Origin: Antedon mediterranea
Lineage: Eukaryota > Echinodermata > Crinoidea > Comatulida > Antedonidae
Direction of reading: 5' to 3'
DNA length: 60,000 bases
Assembly (NCBI RefSeq): GCF_964355755.1
Contig: NC_092679.1
Coordinates: 5,892,001 to 5,952,000, forward strand
Below are positions 23,201 through 38,200 of this stretch, piece by piece (positions within the stretch are counted from its first letter, which is position 1; each line of letters starts with the position of its first letter). The position numbers were made by a program, and so were the translations under genes. The notes under the pieces are model-generated. The model saw only the letters and a list, made by a program, of their open reading frames with translations. It did no database searches and was not told the origin of the DNA.

Positions 23201-26200
23201 CACAAGGACGTAACGCAACGCAAGTGAATTGACCAATCACAAGCGATGGCTTATTCGCTTGTGATTGCTAACTGGCTATAACTTCGCTTGTCATTGGTTA
23301 AAACGCTTGCGTTGCGTTTACGTTCTTGCGTTACGCTCTAGTGGGAACCAAGCTTAAGGGTACATATACATATGCACATAGTTTGATCCTATAGTACACA
23401 TTCATCTTGGACAACTTTTAAACTACCAGTACCCGTGTTTCATGTATAAAGATATTTCTCTTCACTGTGCTAGTTTGTAATTAACACAACAATAATTACA
23501 GATTTAATTAAATATATCAAAGATTGAATTAAATCTATTAAAGATTGAATTAAATCTACCAAATATTAAATTTAATCTATTAACAATTAAATTAAATCTA
23601 CCAACAAAGATTAAATTTAATTTAGGATTGAATTAAATCTATTAAAGATTGAATTAAGTATACCAAATATTAAATTTAATCTATTAAGGATTAAATTAAA
23701 TCTACCAAAGATTAAATTAAATATATTAAGGATTGAATTCAATCTATTAAAGATTAAAATCATATCTATTAAAGATTGAATTAAATTTTTACTCACAACC
23801 ACTACCACTGGTTCCGAGAGGGGGCCCATGGATGTTAGATACTCAGCACCTGTATCTGGATGCTGGCCATAGTCCCACATGGCGCCTGCTGCATCAAAGA
23901 TGTCGTTCTGCCCCCCAATCCTATAGTCACCATTCAAATAATATGTACCATATGAATTCCTTAAGGCTAAAAAATAACAAATAAACAAGAACTTCTATTA
24001 ATAGCATTACATATGTGTTGGTCCTTTGTAATTTATGAACTATTGATGTGTTTATGGTACTTTAAAGTAGTCATCATGTATTTCAGTGTTCAACTTGGTA
24101 ACAGATTTATTGTAAAGTGAGAAATCATGATTGAAAGTGGTTAAAAGTTGTTGGTAAATATAGTGCTCTAGGTCCTAGGGCCCCACCAATATTTCATAAA
24201 CGTGGATCCATAACTGTTTATAGTTGAGTTATTTTAACATACAAATTTTTAAGAAACATGCTAATTTGTTTTCTATTGAACAAAATCAATTCTTTTAATT
24301 TATCATAATTTTTAACAAAGCATATTTTTATATTATCATCATTATTAAATCCCATTCATACGAAATAAGATATCAAATAACTTAAAAGCAATTAAAACCT
24401 TCATGTCTTATTAATTAATGTTATCAATTTATTCATCATAATGATAAAAACATATTTTAACACCTGGGTGAAAAAACCACATTTAAAAGTTGTTATTCAC
24501 ATGTACGGCGTAGGGCTGGGAAACGCCTCGAGTAAGCCACGTCAGGCTTACGCTGTGTAAACGTACCCTAACATCCTATAATAAGAATGCCAGTTATTGC
24601 GAGTAAAGTCCTTGGTTTGGATAAGTTTTGAGCATTATAACACCAAAATGTATTGGAATTTGTTTGATGAGATAATAATCATTGTGTATTTAGTGATATA
24701 TTTATAATGCCCTTGAGGTACTATTAAAAGTTTAGATTTTAAAGTTTCTTTCAATGGTCACTCAAATGACCCAATTACACACAACCAAAAATGAACGCCA
24801 AATAAAACCTTTTCTTGTTAATGTAATAATGAATTTATAATAATTTATTAAATAATAATCATGATGTAATGTACTATTTACTGTTCAAACTGTATACAAA
24901 TGCTATTATTAATTTAAGAAACAATAATTATTATAAACTCATAATAATATTATCTTGATTGATACTAACCTAGATAATTTCCATTTGGAACCTCAGCTTG
25001 TACTAGTATGTTTGTGGTACCAGCCTTAATTGTAAACATGTCGTTATACCCTGTGAATCATAAACATTAAAATAAAAAATAAAATACTAAACAAATAAAA
25101 ACTTTATAATTCCAATCATGAAAACATTGGTCCTGTTTCCGGTTAAAACAGTTTTTGGAGCAAAAACAGGACAATGTTGTGGTAACCGGTTAAAAGGCAG
25201 CGCAAAGTAACCTGGTAAAAACACCATTCAATTCGGTATTAGAACACATTTAACCGGTTATTGCTGGACAACTTTTAGCTGCAACACAAAATAACTAATT
25301 GATTGACGGCTGCTGTCAACTACACTGCAGTAACGTTTGAATTAACCGCCAGGACCAATTGCATTTTGGGTAATTCTAACGATTTTTTTCAACGACCACC
25401 CACTGATTTAAACGGTTATTTTGGAGCAAAAATTGAGCAGAAATGCAGTCAAAATAAAAATTACATTTTTTAAATAATCGGTTTATTCGGCGCTATGCAG
25501 CAGAACCCATTGAACATGTTTTAGGGAACCAGTTGGATCATTTGGATCCTAGTATACACAAGGGTGCTTTGCTTTTAATGAGTTTTACAGCCTAGCATCT
25601 CAAACTTGCTAGGAATTTGATCTGAGCAAGTTATAGACATTATGAAAGATAAATTATTACTGATATTCATTAAAGCACATGTACCACTATTGCCAATACA
25701 AATAGCACATTCCATAGCAGTGAACTTTCAATGGAATTAAAGGGGGATTCTGGGTTTAAAATTGCTTTTAAATATCGTTTATTTATTAAATAAAAAATAT
25801 TATAACAATATAGACATTTCAGAATGAAGAAGTAATAACGAGAAATTAAAAAAATTAAATTTCATATACATTTTAGGGTAAATTCATGGAAAGTCTGTTT
25901 TTTAGCAGCTTAGGGAAGCTCATTAATATTCATGAGATATTCACAAAATCACGTCACCAGTGGATTCCAAACTCGCGACGTCATGTACGTTGTGTTTGTC
26001 AACTAATTTACATCTCTCTCCCCTGTCAAACGACGACCACCATTGTGATCATTGTGAAATACATTTTTTGTAGATTTTCTAAGCTAGGCCTAAAGTGTAA
26101 TAATAACAGTAGTAGCATACATTTAATGAAATACAGAATTTAGTACAGATACGGAGTCATAAATTATACTATTTTTATACCTCTATAGTACAGATCGTAT

Positions 26201-29200
26201 AGTACAGATGACTTTTTCCAAATGAGAAGTAACATTAGCAGAATTACTCGAGGGCATCACCTGAGATTTTTCAAGCCTACTTTCCATAAAGGATTGAACT
26301 GTAGAAGACATACCTTCTCGCAACGAGTAATAAACCATTGGAACAGTTTACCAGCCGACGTTGTCAATTCTGAGACCGCTAATACCTTCAAGAATCGCAT
26401 CGACACAATGTAGTTGATATGGGGTTTAAAAAGGCACATCGCCTAAACTTTCCCATTATAACTAAACTAAACTAAACTATCGGCTTCACGTACAATACTA
26501 CTCTAGGCCTAGCCTAATAATAATATGGGCGAGAGCCATTCTGACTAGGGATTCCATGCCACGATGGCTACGTTAAAACAATGGGGCCCATGGGCCTAGC
26601 TAGCCTACTACTAGACGATTGGCCCATAAATAACAAAACCCATCCTATCAACCAAACTCCTAAACAATCTAAACCTAAAACATTCTACAAAATCGGCTGT
26701 AAATATTGAAGCAAAACAAGGTCCGATCGCCGTCCACACGTATGGTGTCCCGATCGTCTAAGTAGGCCTAAAATAAATAGGTTTAGTTTACTCTCCAAAA
26801 AAGCGGATACTCATGCATCAAGCAAGTAGACCAGGTAGTAGGAAGGAGACCTAGCCGATCCGGCCCAGTTAAAAATTGAGCTAGCTAGTGTAGTAGACCC
26901 TATGCGAATTGATACTACCAGGCCTTTTACTATAGGCTGCACTACACAAATATTCCAACTCTCTCATTCGAGCTATATTATCTATACCATTCCGGTAGGT
27001 CGAGTCGACCTTCAATCAAATACTGTACATCGTTCATGTTGTGATTATAGACGGGGTATACTCGACCCGACCAGTTTGGTATTGTTGTATTTGCTTATCA
27101 CGTGACGATGCCAGGCATGGGCAGCAGAGAGAGCACGTGTATCGTCGTCTCGCTCGATCCTCAGCAGGAATGTACAGTATACGTTACGCTTCATTGATTT
27201 TGATTTTTCCCTAATTCGGTGCGAAAATCGGCAAACGTAAAGTGCAAACATATCTAATTTTTCACTGTTTTGATGAATTTTCATAAAAAATTGACTTTAT
27301 AAATGGGAAGACCGACTAAAATTACATCAGATAAGTATAATTTTACAAAATTAATTGATATGGTTTATGATAACGAGTCGTCGGAAGATGGACCATTTCA
27401 CGAATTTCCTATTTTGTAACCACAGTGTGATTTTGCCGTAGCTGCACTTGTAATCTGGCCTGATTTCACAGCCTTCGTTCTGCTTCACTGGGCGCTTATA
27501 TAAATTGAAACTTTTACCGTTCAAGAGACAAACAAATATATTTTACATTTTTTACTATTCATTTTAAACCCGGAACCCCCCTTTAAGGCTCCGAGTCCTC
27601 GTCCTCCTAGTTGAGAGCATCGCAGAAGTCAACTCTCCTAATACTGGACACTCTTTAGCTAGCCTAATGTCTGGTTTTCCTGAAATTCTGGTATTCCAAA
27701 TGTTTTTTATGGTAAACAAGAATGGGACCTTTTGGGCCTAAAAAAAAGTCTTGTTTCAGAAGAGTGTTCCTGTTATCAGAGACTGTGTGGATTGGGAGAG
27801 CCAACTGTATGGACATTCAAATTTTACATACATGTACACTATACAATGGCTATTTCGGTAAGGGACTAGTTTACCTGAATCCCTTCCTATCAATATCACC
27901 TTTAAATATTGACCTTGTTTCTTGACACTAGAGACAACTACCTATAACAGGTTTACATATCATCAATTATTCTAACCTCATATGTAATTTACAATGTAAT
28001 AAAACCTGATACAATTCAACTGTTAAATGTGTTAACTTGAATATAATTGTTAGTTCACTTAACCTTCAGAAAGCATTTCCTTTAAATTTGGGACTTTTGT
28101 CTTTAAGATATGACAAGGACACACTTTAAGAAAAGGGTGTTTTTAATAACCAGTTTATTTTTATCAAAAAGTATATAACTTGTTGGTTTGACTTTTGTCA
28201 AGTTTTTTTGTGAGATATGTATGACAATTTTAAGGACACACTTTTAGAAAAGGGTATTTTTAATTTTTTTAGTTTTTCCAAAAAGTATATAACTTGAAAC
28301 TAAATGTTTATTATTTATGCTATATAAAGATAATGGTGTCCCCCTGAAAAACAATTTGTAAAAACATTTTTTGTTGAATATGCAATTTTAATAGTAGTAC
28401 TTATTTATTTTGAGCAAAAATTTATTTGATTTTGAATTTGTTATTTTGTTATTTTTGTTTTGGCAAAAGTGAATAACTTTATCAAAACTACAAAAATTGA
28501 TTTAATTCATGTTTTGGGGGATAATACATCTTGAATGTCGCAGTGTTTCAGTTCTTTTTAAAACGTTCAGTGTTTGTTTATTTACTCACCATATGGCAAC
28601 TCCTTTTCTGACCCAAATACGCCCTCCACGAATTGACAGGTGCTGTTATCGCCACCACAAACGTGGCACATGTCCTCCACCTGATTAGAACCTAGCATGC
28701 GGTCGCAGCCGACTTTCTAAAACGCAAACAACATAAAGAGAAAAATTAACGCCTGCAGTGTCATAGATGTCAAGTCAAATAAAAGAATAACAAAACACAA
28801 GGAATCACATCGTGATTAATATGCTGTATAATTTGTACATTATTATAAATAATAGAGTCAAGTAATTTGTTTTATTGGTTATTTATCTCATTTCTAATTG
28901 TTTCCATGGAGGTATAATAATTTCAATCTTCACATAATATTATCAAAAAGGTCAATTTAAATTATCATTAAAATAAAAGAATCCTCTTGGTCAAATAATG
29001 TTTGTATCCTGATGAACAATAGACACACTCTTACTCACTGTGTCTTTCCCATCTCTCTTTTTACACCCATCTGAAAATTCATTTAATTTCCCTCTAACTA
29101 GGGTAATTTAAAGACCGGTCTTTAGTTAGAGGTATTCTAATTAGAGATTACAGCTACTAAACACTACTAAAACCTGGGTCCCAAAGGTGGTCTTTAATTG

Positions 29201-32200
29201 GAGGGAGACCTATCCAATTTGTACATTGTTTTATATTAATGTTTTATAAATTATAACATTTATTTACGTCATAACATTTATTCAATTATTTACAAATATT
29301 TAAACTGGATACTGTAATTGCCTCAAGTGTATGATTTTTTTTCCATGTATATTTGATTGAATGTGTAGTTCATGAACAAAGGCACTATGACAACAATGAA
29401 ATTAGCTTAGAGTAAATAAAGTGTAACAAATTTAATAAGAACAATAAGTCTACATCCTTATGCATTGCATCAGGAAAACCGACAAATATCAGAAATTAAG
29501 TGAGGCACGAAACAATTACACTTTCAAGTTATAATTTATAAACTGTACTTTTTATTCCCCAAGCCAAAATCACATTTCAATTATTACAATCTATTGTTTC
29601 AAGGTTAGAAAGTTATTTTATTATTGGTAAGTAATATGTCAGTTACATATGTACATTTTAACATTGGAACCTTGTCAAAATAAGAAACATACGACAGTAT
29701 GATTTCCTATTTGTAATGAAAAATTTGCCTGCATTCTCAAAACAATATAAAAAGTAACAAACAATCAAGATGATGTAATCAGTTTTGTTTAGAAACAAAT
29801 AAAGCATAAATTATTGTTACGCCAAAATTAAACTATTTCCGGGAAAAATTGTTGTCGGCTGCAAAATGCAAAAACAATTCTGAAAAGTTGGTACTGTACT
29901 ATAATTGGCATGGGAAATTGTGCTGAGTGACTCTTCTTGGTAATTTCTTTTTAGGGCATTTCAACCCTCTAATGTTCTTATAGAAGTACCTAAGAAGCCT
30001 ACATGTTTAGGATGGGAGAGGTATGAATAGCTAAAGCTCTGTCTATACTATCAAACTAGTGATGACAACATCATGTCCATATATGGGCACATCACATAAA
30101 GTTTGATAGTGTAGACAGAGCTTAAGATGGTCTAAAATAGGATATTTCCCACATGGGCATGACGAAAAATGAAAAGATGTTAACCTCACCTATCATCAAA
30201 AGCCTCCCAGGTATAAATAACATAATTGTTTAAAAAACTCAACAGTCAAGCAACAATAATTTTGACTATACTAACTAATAATGGAATTATTACAAATACT
30301 ATGGCTGCAGTCTATAACCTAGAGCCATTCAAAGTAATTACTATATGAAAGAAAACCCTGGGATTGCATACATTAAGCATGTCCCATCTGGTAATATGTA
30401 ATAATGATTTAATATTTTTTTCAACATAGAGAAAAAAAACATGTGTCTACAAGGTGTTGTGGTTCTAAATCCAGATGTTCTACCTCTGGATTCAATTTAT
30501 ATAATTAAATCATAATTCATTGATAACAATAATTGTAAAATAGTATATCAATGTATATTTATTTTACTATAAAACTGTATGCATAGAAAGAGGCCGTAGT
30601 ACGATATGGGAAATGGGGGGTTTGGGGATTTAGACTTAGAGGTCCGGAAATCTTTCTTTTTTTACCTTTCAAAAATGGACTATAAGTTATCTACTGTACT
30701 CCAAATTTGCATGAATGTCAAGTAAAATTTGTACTGCATTTGTGCTATACTGTAACCAAGGTTTAAAATACAGAAAAGCAAACATGTTCTTTAGGCTGAC
30801 ATTGTTAAGTTCACTGTGCACTTACCCTAACACAGCATGCTCATCCTGTGGTATTAGCCCTCTAACCTACAGGACGTTTGTAAAGCTGTCTTCACTATCA
30901 AACTTTATGTGACAAAATGTAATGTGCCCATATATGGACATGATGATGTCATATCACTACCATAATTTGGTTATATCACAACCATATTTGGCCATATCAC
31001 TATCAAATTTGGGCACACACATTTCTTGCCAAACTAGTTTACCTCCGCCAAGGAGGTATATGTAATCGGTAGCGTGTGTTTGTTTGTTTGTTTGTTTGTA
31101 TGTTAGCAGGATTACTCAAAAAGTAATTACAAGATCTTTACCTAAATGAATAGACAGATAGATATGTGGTCAAGGACCATTCCATTAAATTTTTGGACCA
31201 TTTGGGACCACAGTCCCAATTCTGGACCACTTTTTAGTATACTTTTTTAGACCTGCTAGTGCTAAAAGATAGGACAGAATTTTTCAAAAGCCGGCGAGCA
31301 GTCTTAAAGTAACAAGTAAACTGAAATTGCATTTTCTCGAGAACTACAGTACTTGTCCAAAAAACTTAATTTTTGAACAAAAGGCAAGAGTTATAATTTG
31401 TGATTAGTAATTTTAAAACATAATTTGATTTAATGTGCACATTTTTTGATGCGAGTAGTTTAAAAAACCTATTTCTTTTCAAATTCACTCGTTTGATTTT
31501 CGCGTTGCTGTTCTATTGTTAGTCAACTGAAGCTATTGTTAATTGAAAGGCCATTACACCAAACTCGCATACACATGCTTGTAATGAAATTATAGCCTAA
31601 ATCACAAACAGCATTAAGACACACACAAATATATATATATATTTTTTTTACCGGAGAAATCTTATGTAGGAGAATTTTACAGTAGGCGGAGGTATGCCCT
31701 CTCGGAGTGGCTTTCTAGTTTGATAATGTGTACAGAGCTTTAGAATTTCTTATTTAACAAATTACTGGATTTGATGTGCACCTTTCCCATTACTTTTGAT
31801 AATTGTTGAGTTTAAAATGAATTCGTAAATTACAAAAACTTTTAAGAATGTTTTGTTAACAAATCGTAAAATATTAAATGATTTCAAAGTTAATTGGATA
31901 AACTATAGCAGGTTGCTTTCTCACAGTGTGACGCTTGTACCAGCCAGAGGGCATGCTTTTAGCTACGTACAGAGTTAACAGCGTCTGACATTGAAAACAT
32001 CGTACAACTCCATATTTTCATTTAATTTGTTTCATAATTTCGTTTATGGCCGGCAAGGTATTGTGGGTTGTGTCGAGGGATAATAATCCACATTGATTTA
32101 TTTTGTTTGGATAAAACTTGTTGATGGATTTAGATTTGTTGGAATTACATTGCTAAAGGCAAACACTAAAACACCATATCAAACTGAACAAAATCTGTTT

Positions 32201-35200
32201 ATATTGGTTTATGCTATATAAAAATAAAGAATGGGTCCAAAAAGTGTGTATAAAATGTTAATTTTATTTTTTATTTTTTTATTTTATTCAATCGAAACCA
32301 ACAGCGATAATTACCGCCACTAACAGGTTTGATACAAACAAAGTCCGGACTGTTTAAAGCACCTTGATTTGTCCTGACATTGATCAAGGGCTTCTCTCGT
32401 CCAGTGCCCACCTTGACCAGAGGTCTGAGGCAGATACTAGATGCAGGGGCTGCCGTAAGAGTCAGCAGTGCTGATTTCAATGCCTAACGGGACCCCAGCT
32501 CCGTATATAGCACCCGCTATTCCCAGATTGTCTCCCATCCAAGCTCTAACCAGGCCCACGTTGCTTAACTTCGGTGATCTGACGAGAACCGGTGTTTCAA
32601 CGTGGTAAAGCCGTATTATGTATAATACTATAATGATGTACTGTATGGGAATATTATATATATGGAAATATCTTGCAGTTGCACTGATGAAGGGCTAGTG
32701 TTGCCCGAAAGCTCTGCTAACTTTTCTGGCTGTTTTACTTTATCGTTTTGATTTAGCTTTTCGCCTTTTTTTTTGTATCTCCATTGAGATCCAGCCACTG
32801 ATACCCCAAGCATTTTAATTTTTTCAGTAATTTGCCTTTAGATTTATATATGGAAATACATATATACATATAGTTGATATAAAATAGATGGAATGTGAAA
32901 TGCTAACATAGAAAAGACTTACAGTTTTGGTATGTGATTATTAACATAAGAATGTACTGTATGATGATGGGAACGTTTTATATTAATAAGTAGATTTTGT
33001 GGTCGGAAGACAAGTATGATAATTGTCAAGATAAAGTACCACTAGTAATTCGGATATGGCAACTCCGTTTTCATAGTGTGAAGGTTTATGTACTGATAAC
33101 AACTAATAGAAATCTAATATCAATTTGATTAGTTAGTCCCATGGTGACACAATTAAATCAATCCTGTCAGTTTGCATTAGGTTCCTAGTTGGTACAGCTA
33201 GTAGGCGCACATTCATAAAATTAGGGTTAGGGTTAAAATTAAAATTGTATACCAACATTTGCCAGGGCTTGAAGAAATCCATAGTTTTATATTTAGTTTT
33301 CTCACATTTAACAATATGAAAAGTTAATTGATTATGAAAACAATGTAAAAGGATGTCGAAATAAGTACCATTGAGTTGTATTTTTAGGCATATTTTGAAA
33401 ACAGTCTATATGGCCTATAGGATTCTTGTCAGTGTTGTTTACTATGTAACCACTCCAATGTTGTGGCAAAGTCACATAGAAATAATTACTAGGTCAAATA
33501 TAAATATTTTCAACAAGGTTAGGGTTTAAGTCCAACTGTGAGTGTGACAGTAAAGAAAAGTGTATTTCTTGGAGTATAAAGTATGAAACTATTAGCCTAG
33601 AGATAGCTTTAACCTACAGGTACTTGATCGACAGAAATCTAGGACACCCTACAAATACAATCATAGACTACATTCTACCTCTTTGTCTATGTCGCCACAT
33701 ATCCCAACAAAAAATAAAATATCTAAACAGTATAAAAAATGTCCCACCACTCAGTACACATGGCAATATTTACCTAGCTTTTAAATATTTGGCTTAAAAT
33801 AACAAGACAAGTGTTACAGTTGTAAGGAAAACAATAGGTACCTTTTGCAGATATAAATACAGAGTGTACCGACAACACGGTTTCTTATGCAGTTATTGTC
33901 TAACCAGTCAATGTCAGGTTTTTCAAATTTTAAGACTTGTTTTTGCCTATTTTTGTCCTACTGTTTGCTGATCAAATGGCTTCATATTTGGTTTCATTTG
34001 ACTTGTAACTTAGTAGGGTTATTAGAAGAGTTATTTTAACCACGGTACAGTATAATATTGGAATGAGAAAGCCAAATCGTATCGAAATAATCAGGCCAAT
34101 ACCTACAATACTACTGTAACACTAACAGTAGGAAGTCCACTTTAGTGGTGAACCCCAAATTTGCTATCGGCCAAAATGTTAATACCATTATTAAACCTAT
34201 GTTTGTTTGGTCTGGTTCTAATCTATTTTAAAGGTAATATGTTATCAATATCTATTTTTATCCTTACAACCTTTTTTTCCATTTTTGACTATTCAAAATC
34301 AATGAACTGTTTCCAAACTGGGTTTTTTATTTATAACATTTACAGATCTTTAAACCTCATATGGGATTAGGTAAAAGTTGATTTTTCAATAATTATACTA
34401 CAATCTAACCCTGAATTATTTTAAAAATCTTTACTAATTGCTATGACATATTTTTACCATACGGTTCACACGCAGGATGGCAGACAATGACATCCATTTT
34501 TTTAGCATTTGGTTGTATAGAAAGCACATTTGGCTTTTTCAGACACTTTAAATTTAACACCATATTTATTAATAAAATATATTACTTATATTTTCCCAAT
34601 CAATAAACTCTTAACAATAAAACAATTATCTTGAGAAAAAAAAAAAGACTTTAGGAAAGAAAGAACAGTATTTTTTAAGTGTTCTGTGTTCAATAATTTG
34701 CATAAAACAGGTGTAGAATACATTCTTACCTGGCATTTGCCGTTGACACAGATATCTAATGAGTAAGGATTGTCAGGATAACACTTTGTACCATCTATCA
34801 CATTCTCGTTGAATTTTTGATAAAAATGCCCTCCTTTTGGCATGCAAACAACTTTACATTTATTTGGAGCTATTAGTGTAAGAAAAAATGTAATTATTAA
34901 CAATATTTATTTTTATAACATAAAAAATTGATATTATTTTGTTGTTAAATATGCCATTTTATTATCACATAATAGTTATTCACTTTGACCAAAAACAGGA
35001 TCGAAACAATTTTCCTGAAAAAAAAATGAAATTTATTTAAAGCAAACAATACCTAAATTGTCTGTCAGACAATGGTTTAAAATAATTTTTAAACTGCAAA
35101 ATTGCCTATTTAAAATATGATTTTATTCATCTTTATTTTTCATGGTTTTGGAGGACAATACATCATATCTACAGCATAATACTGTACCTGCATATGCCTA

Positions 35201-38200
35201 CAAAATAATCTATGTTGTGATAACTTCCACAACTTGAACAAATTCAAAATTAGGAACTTTGTAAAATGACAAAGTCAAAATCTGAAAAATTATAATTATG
35301 CAAATTAAATAATGTACAATATCCTTAATTAAACCTATGTATTATGCGATCAGTTAATATTCGGATATTCAAATTTGAAAAGTCAAAAGTTTATTAGACA
35401 ATAAATAGTTTATTAATATTAAACAAACATTATTCTTAAATGAATATTGATGGAGAGCTCCTAATTGATTCTTAATATCACCTGACTCTCTAATTTATTG
35501 AAATATACACCAACTAGTTTCAGTGTACACGAAACGAAGTAAATTAGCATACATTTGTTTATAGAGAATCTATTTTCACATAACATAACATCAAAAGTGA
35601 CTTTTCAGTTCAAAAATATGATTCAAACAATACATTATTTAAGACTTTTATTCTTTTAGTGTATTATTATTAATTTATTAATTAGGTGTGTATGTGTGTG
35701 TAGCCCTACTATACTCATATTTATACAAAAATGCAAAATACTTACTATCAGTGTATGGAACCCAAAAATGTTTCTTTCCTTGGACCTCAAAATCTTTATA
35801 GTTTGCACATTGCATTGAACGGATATCGGTAGATCCCGCAGGGCAATCATGGACATTACACGACTGGTATGTTTTGTTCTCTCCATCACAAGGCGGCCTA
35901 AAATGAAGTTAACATGGTAACGTTATTAATCTACAATGAATGTATGAAACCATTCAAATGGGTTACCTTTGTCAAGCTAAAATAAAGAGCCTTAAAGGGT
36001 AGCTCCATGTTTATATTATTGAAATGACAGGTATACCTCAATTTCAAATAACTGGATTTGCCACTAGGCAGTTTTTTTTGTTGAGAAAAATCAATTCTAA
36101 ACTCTTAAAAACAATTCTAATGGCTAGTGACGCCCATCATAAAACTGTTGAATTGTGTAGTATAGTGTAAGCTTTATTTTTTTTTTTTCAAATATTTATT
36201 TTATTTGAACCATATTTAATGAGGGTGATTCATCCAATTTGCTGATCGTTTGGGACCCTCAGAACATACTATACATAAATACAACAAAAACAGAAAGTCA
36301 TTAGTTTATTTAATATGAGGAAAGACATACACAGTAGAACAGTACTAAACGTGATTACAGGCTCCATGTGGTTTAACATTCATGAATCAATGAAAATGTT
36401 ATTTCAATACATAGAGTGTATACTGGGGTTATTAAAGTACAATTATTGAACTCATTGTAAAGTGCTTACATTGAATGGGGAATATGGTTGAATGTACTGT
36501 AATGCTAACAATGTTTTCTTTTGGAGGTGAGGAGCTTTAGATTATGGTAAAATTAAAAACAATCAAAAAGAATTTAAGCACACACACAAAAAAAACAATG
36601 TCACAGTGTAAGTGGGGTGCCGAAGGGGGTCAAAAGCATCAACAGTGAATGCTAACCTTCCAAATCAGACTCACATTTACAATATAATTTTTTTTTTTAT
36701 TGACTTCACAGTCTTTAATCAATAAAACAAATAAAACAGCAATATCTGCACTGTACATGCTCAGAAACTTTCTTTTGTAACAGAAACAAGTATGAATTCT
36801 ACACTACAAATATTTGATTGGTATTTTTTTAACCATAATACATATTTTAAAGTTTACAATTATTTTAACAAGAGAGATACAGCTTAAGTAAAACAGTAAA
36901 TATGTGTAAACACTAATAGATGAGAGTAATTTGTGTGAAATGTCATGCACTATTGGATGCATACAACCCATTGATTTGTTTGCCTTGCCCCATATTTAAC
37001 GACCTCATTTCATTTACCAAAAAGTTTATTATTAATTTTTTTTACCTTTGATATTCACAAGATCTTTTTAGTCATAAAAACTATTTGCACATCGGTACAA
37101 ACAATGTCCATTTAATACACAAAGTTGAATACACTATAAATGTTTCAGTACTATGATATTCTTTGGAAGTTTTGTACTATTATTACCCATTTACAATGTT
37201 TATATTTTGCAGATACTTTATCTATGAAGAAGACTTACAAAATGAAACCTACTCCTACGCCATTTAGAACAATGTAAACATCCACTTATAAATTATAGGA
37301 ATCAATAAATACAAGAGAATATTCCAGACACACATTGTGTTTAACTGATTTTTGACACTTTATTTATATTTTGGCGCTACTGTATTTGACTTCACGGTCT
37401 CTCAACATCACTGCCGCGCAGCAGGGTGAATGTTTTTAAATTGGGTTTAGCTCAAAATAGTGTGGTGTGAAAGTGCAGTAACACCTATAATTTATCTAGT
37501 ATCATAGGCAGATTCTGTAATACAGTGTAACATATATATCACATATGATGCCTGTATCATAGGCCATAAGCTTAAACTAACCCTAACATAATACAAGTGT
37601 CACATATGATGCATGTGTGACTCTGTATTACAGAATTTTCCTTATGAGACTTGATAATGCCATGTTGATACATATTTAGGTTTGTATTCAGGTTAGGTTT
37701 ATTTATAGCTAACAAACAATATATTCTATCTTTTTTGATAGATAGACTATCAATAATACACTTACTACACCTACTCTATAGAAACAATGCTACCCTTTAA
37801 TACAATATAAACACCGGCCCACTCATGGGTATAAATGTTTACATATGACGGTATTTTTTATTTAATTTATAGTTTCATTGGATTTAGTTTCTGTTTTTGA
37901 ATAACTACTAGTACAGTACTACTTTGATAAAAACATGATCTAATTCTTCCACTTTATTTCTGTTCTTCCGCTTCCTCTTAATTAATCAAATATAATCCAT
38001 ACACGATTTTTCCAATGATTTTGAATTTACATAGATTCTACTTTGATCTTATATCATATAGGGAAAGCATTCCATATCTCTTTGTTACCAGTATATCCAG
38101 TTATGTTTATTTCACACTAGACAATTTCACCAACAACCAAATTATGACATCTACTCCCTCCATTTGTTATAATAGACCCTATCCCATTAGCTTGTGCTCT

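Larger units (their letters stand above)
17735..23796. other. 6-kb intron between exons 8 and 9
   Basis: Holds a dispersed repeat (17,806), a polypurine tract (19,826-19,980), a SINE (21,207), two MITEs (22,098 and 23,172), a truncated CAAT-type relative near 22,632-22,790 and an AT minisatellite (23,515). No exon or RNA gene recognised in the remainder. Confidence 0.6.
25051..28589. other. Intron between exons 6 and 7
   Basis: Includes the 1.85-kb TIR element (25,737-27,586) and a degenerate MITE copy (28,324-28,536). Around 25,130-25,500 there are repeated 'accggttaaa' and 'ggagcaaaaa' phrases suggesting an old element without clear ends. Confidence 0.6.
28717..34729. other. 6-kb intron between exons 5 and 6
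   Basis: Holds two MITE copies (30,032 and 30,881), the nested element (31,041), the 5S-derived SINE (32,262) and a dispersed repeat (32,678). The rest is AT-rich with no coding signal seen. Confidence 0.6.

Noticed and set aside
24500-24575. CpG-rich palindromic patch with AAGCC/GGCTT arms
   Set aside because: Short and without second copies in the window; could be a decayed MITE but unsupported.
35656-35889. Minus-strand 77-codon ORF
   Set aside because: Shadow of exon 4; the +1-shifted frame gives the conserved ADAMTS cysteine-rich sequence and joins both neighbours in phase.
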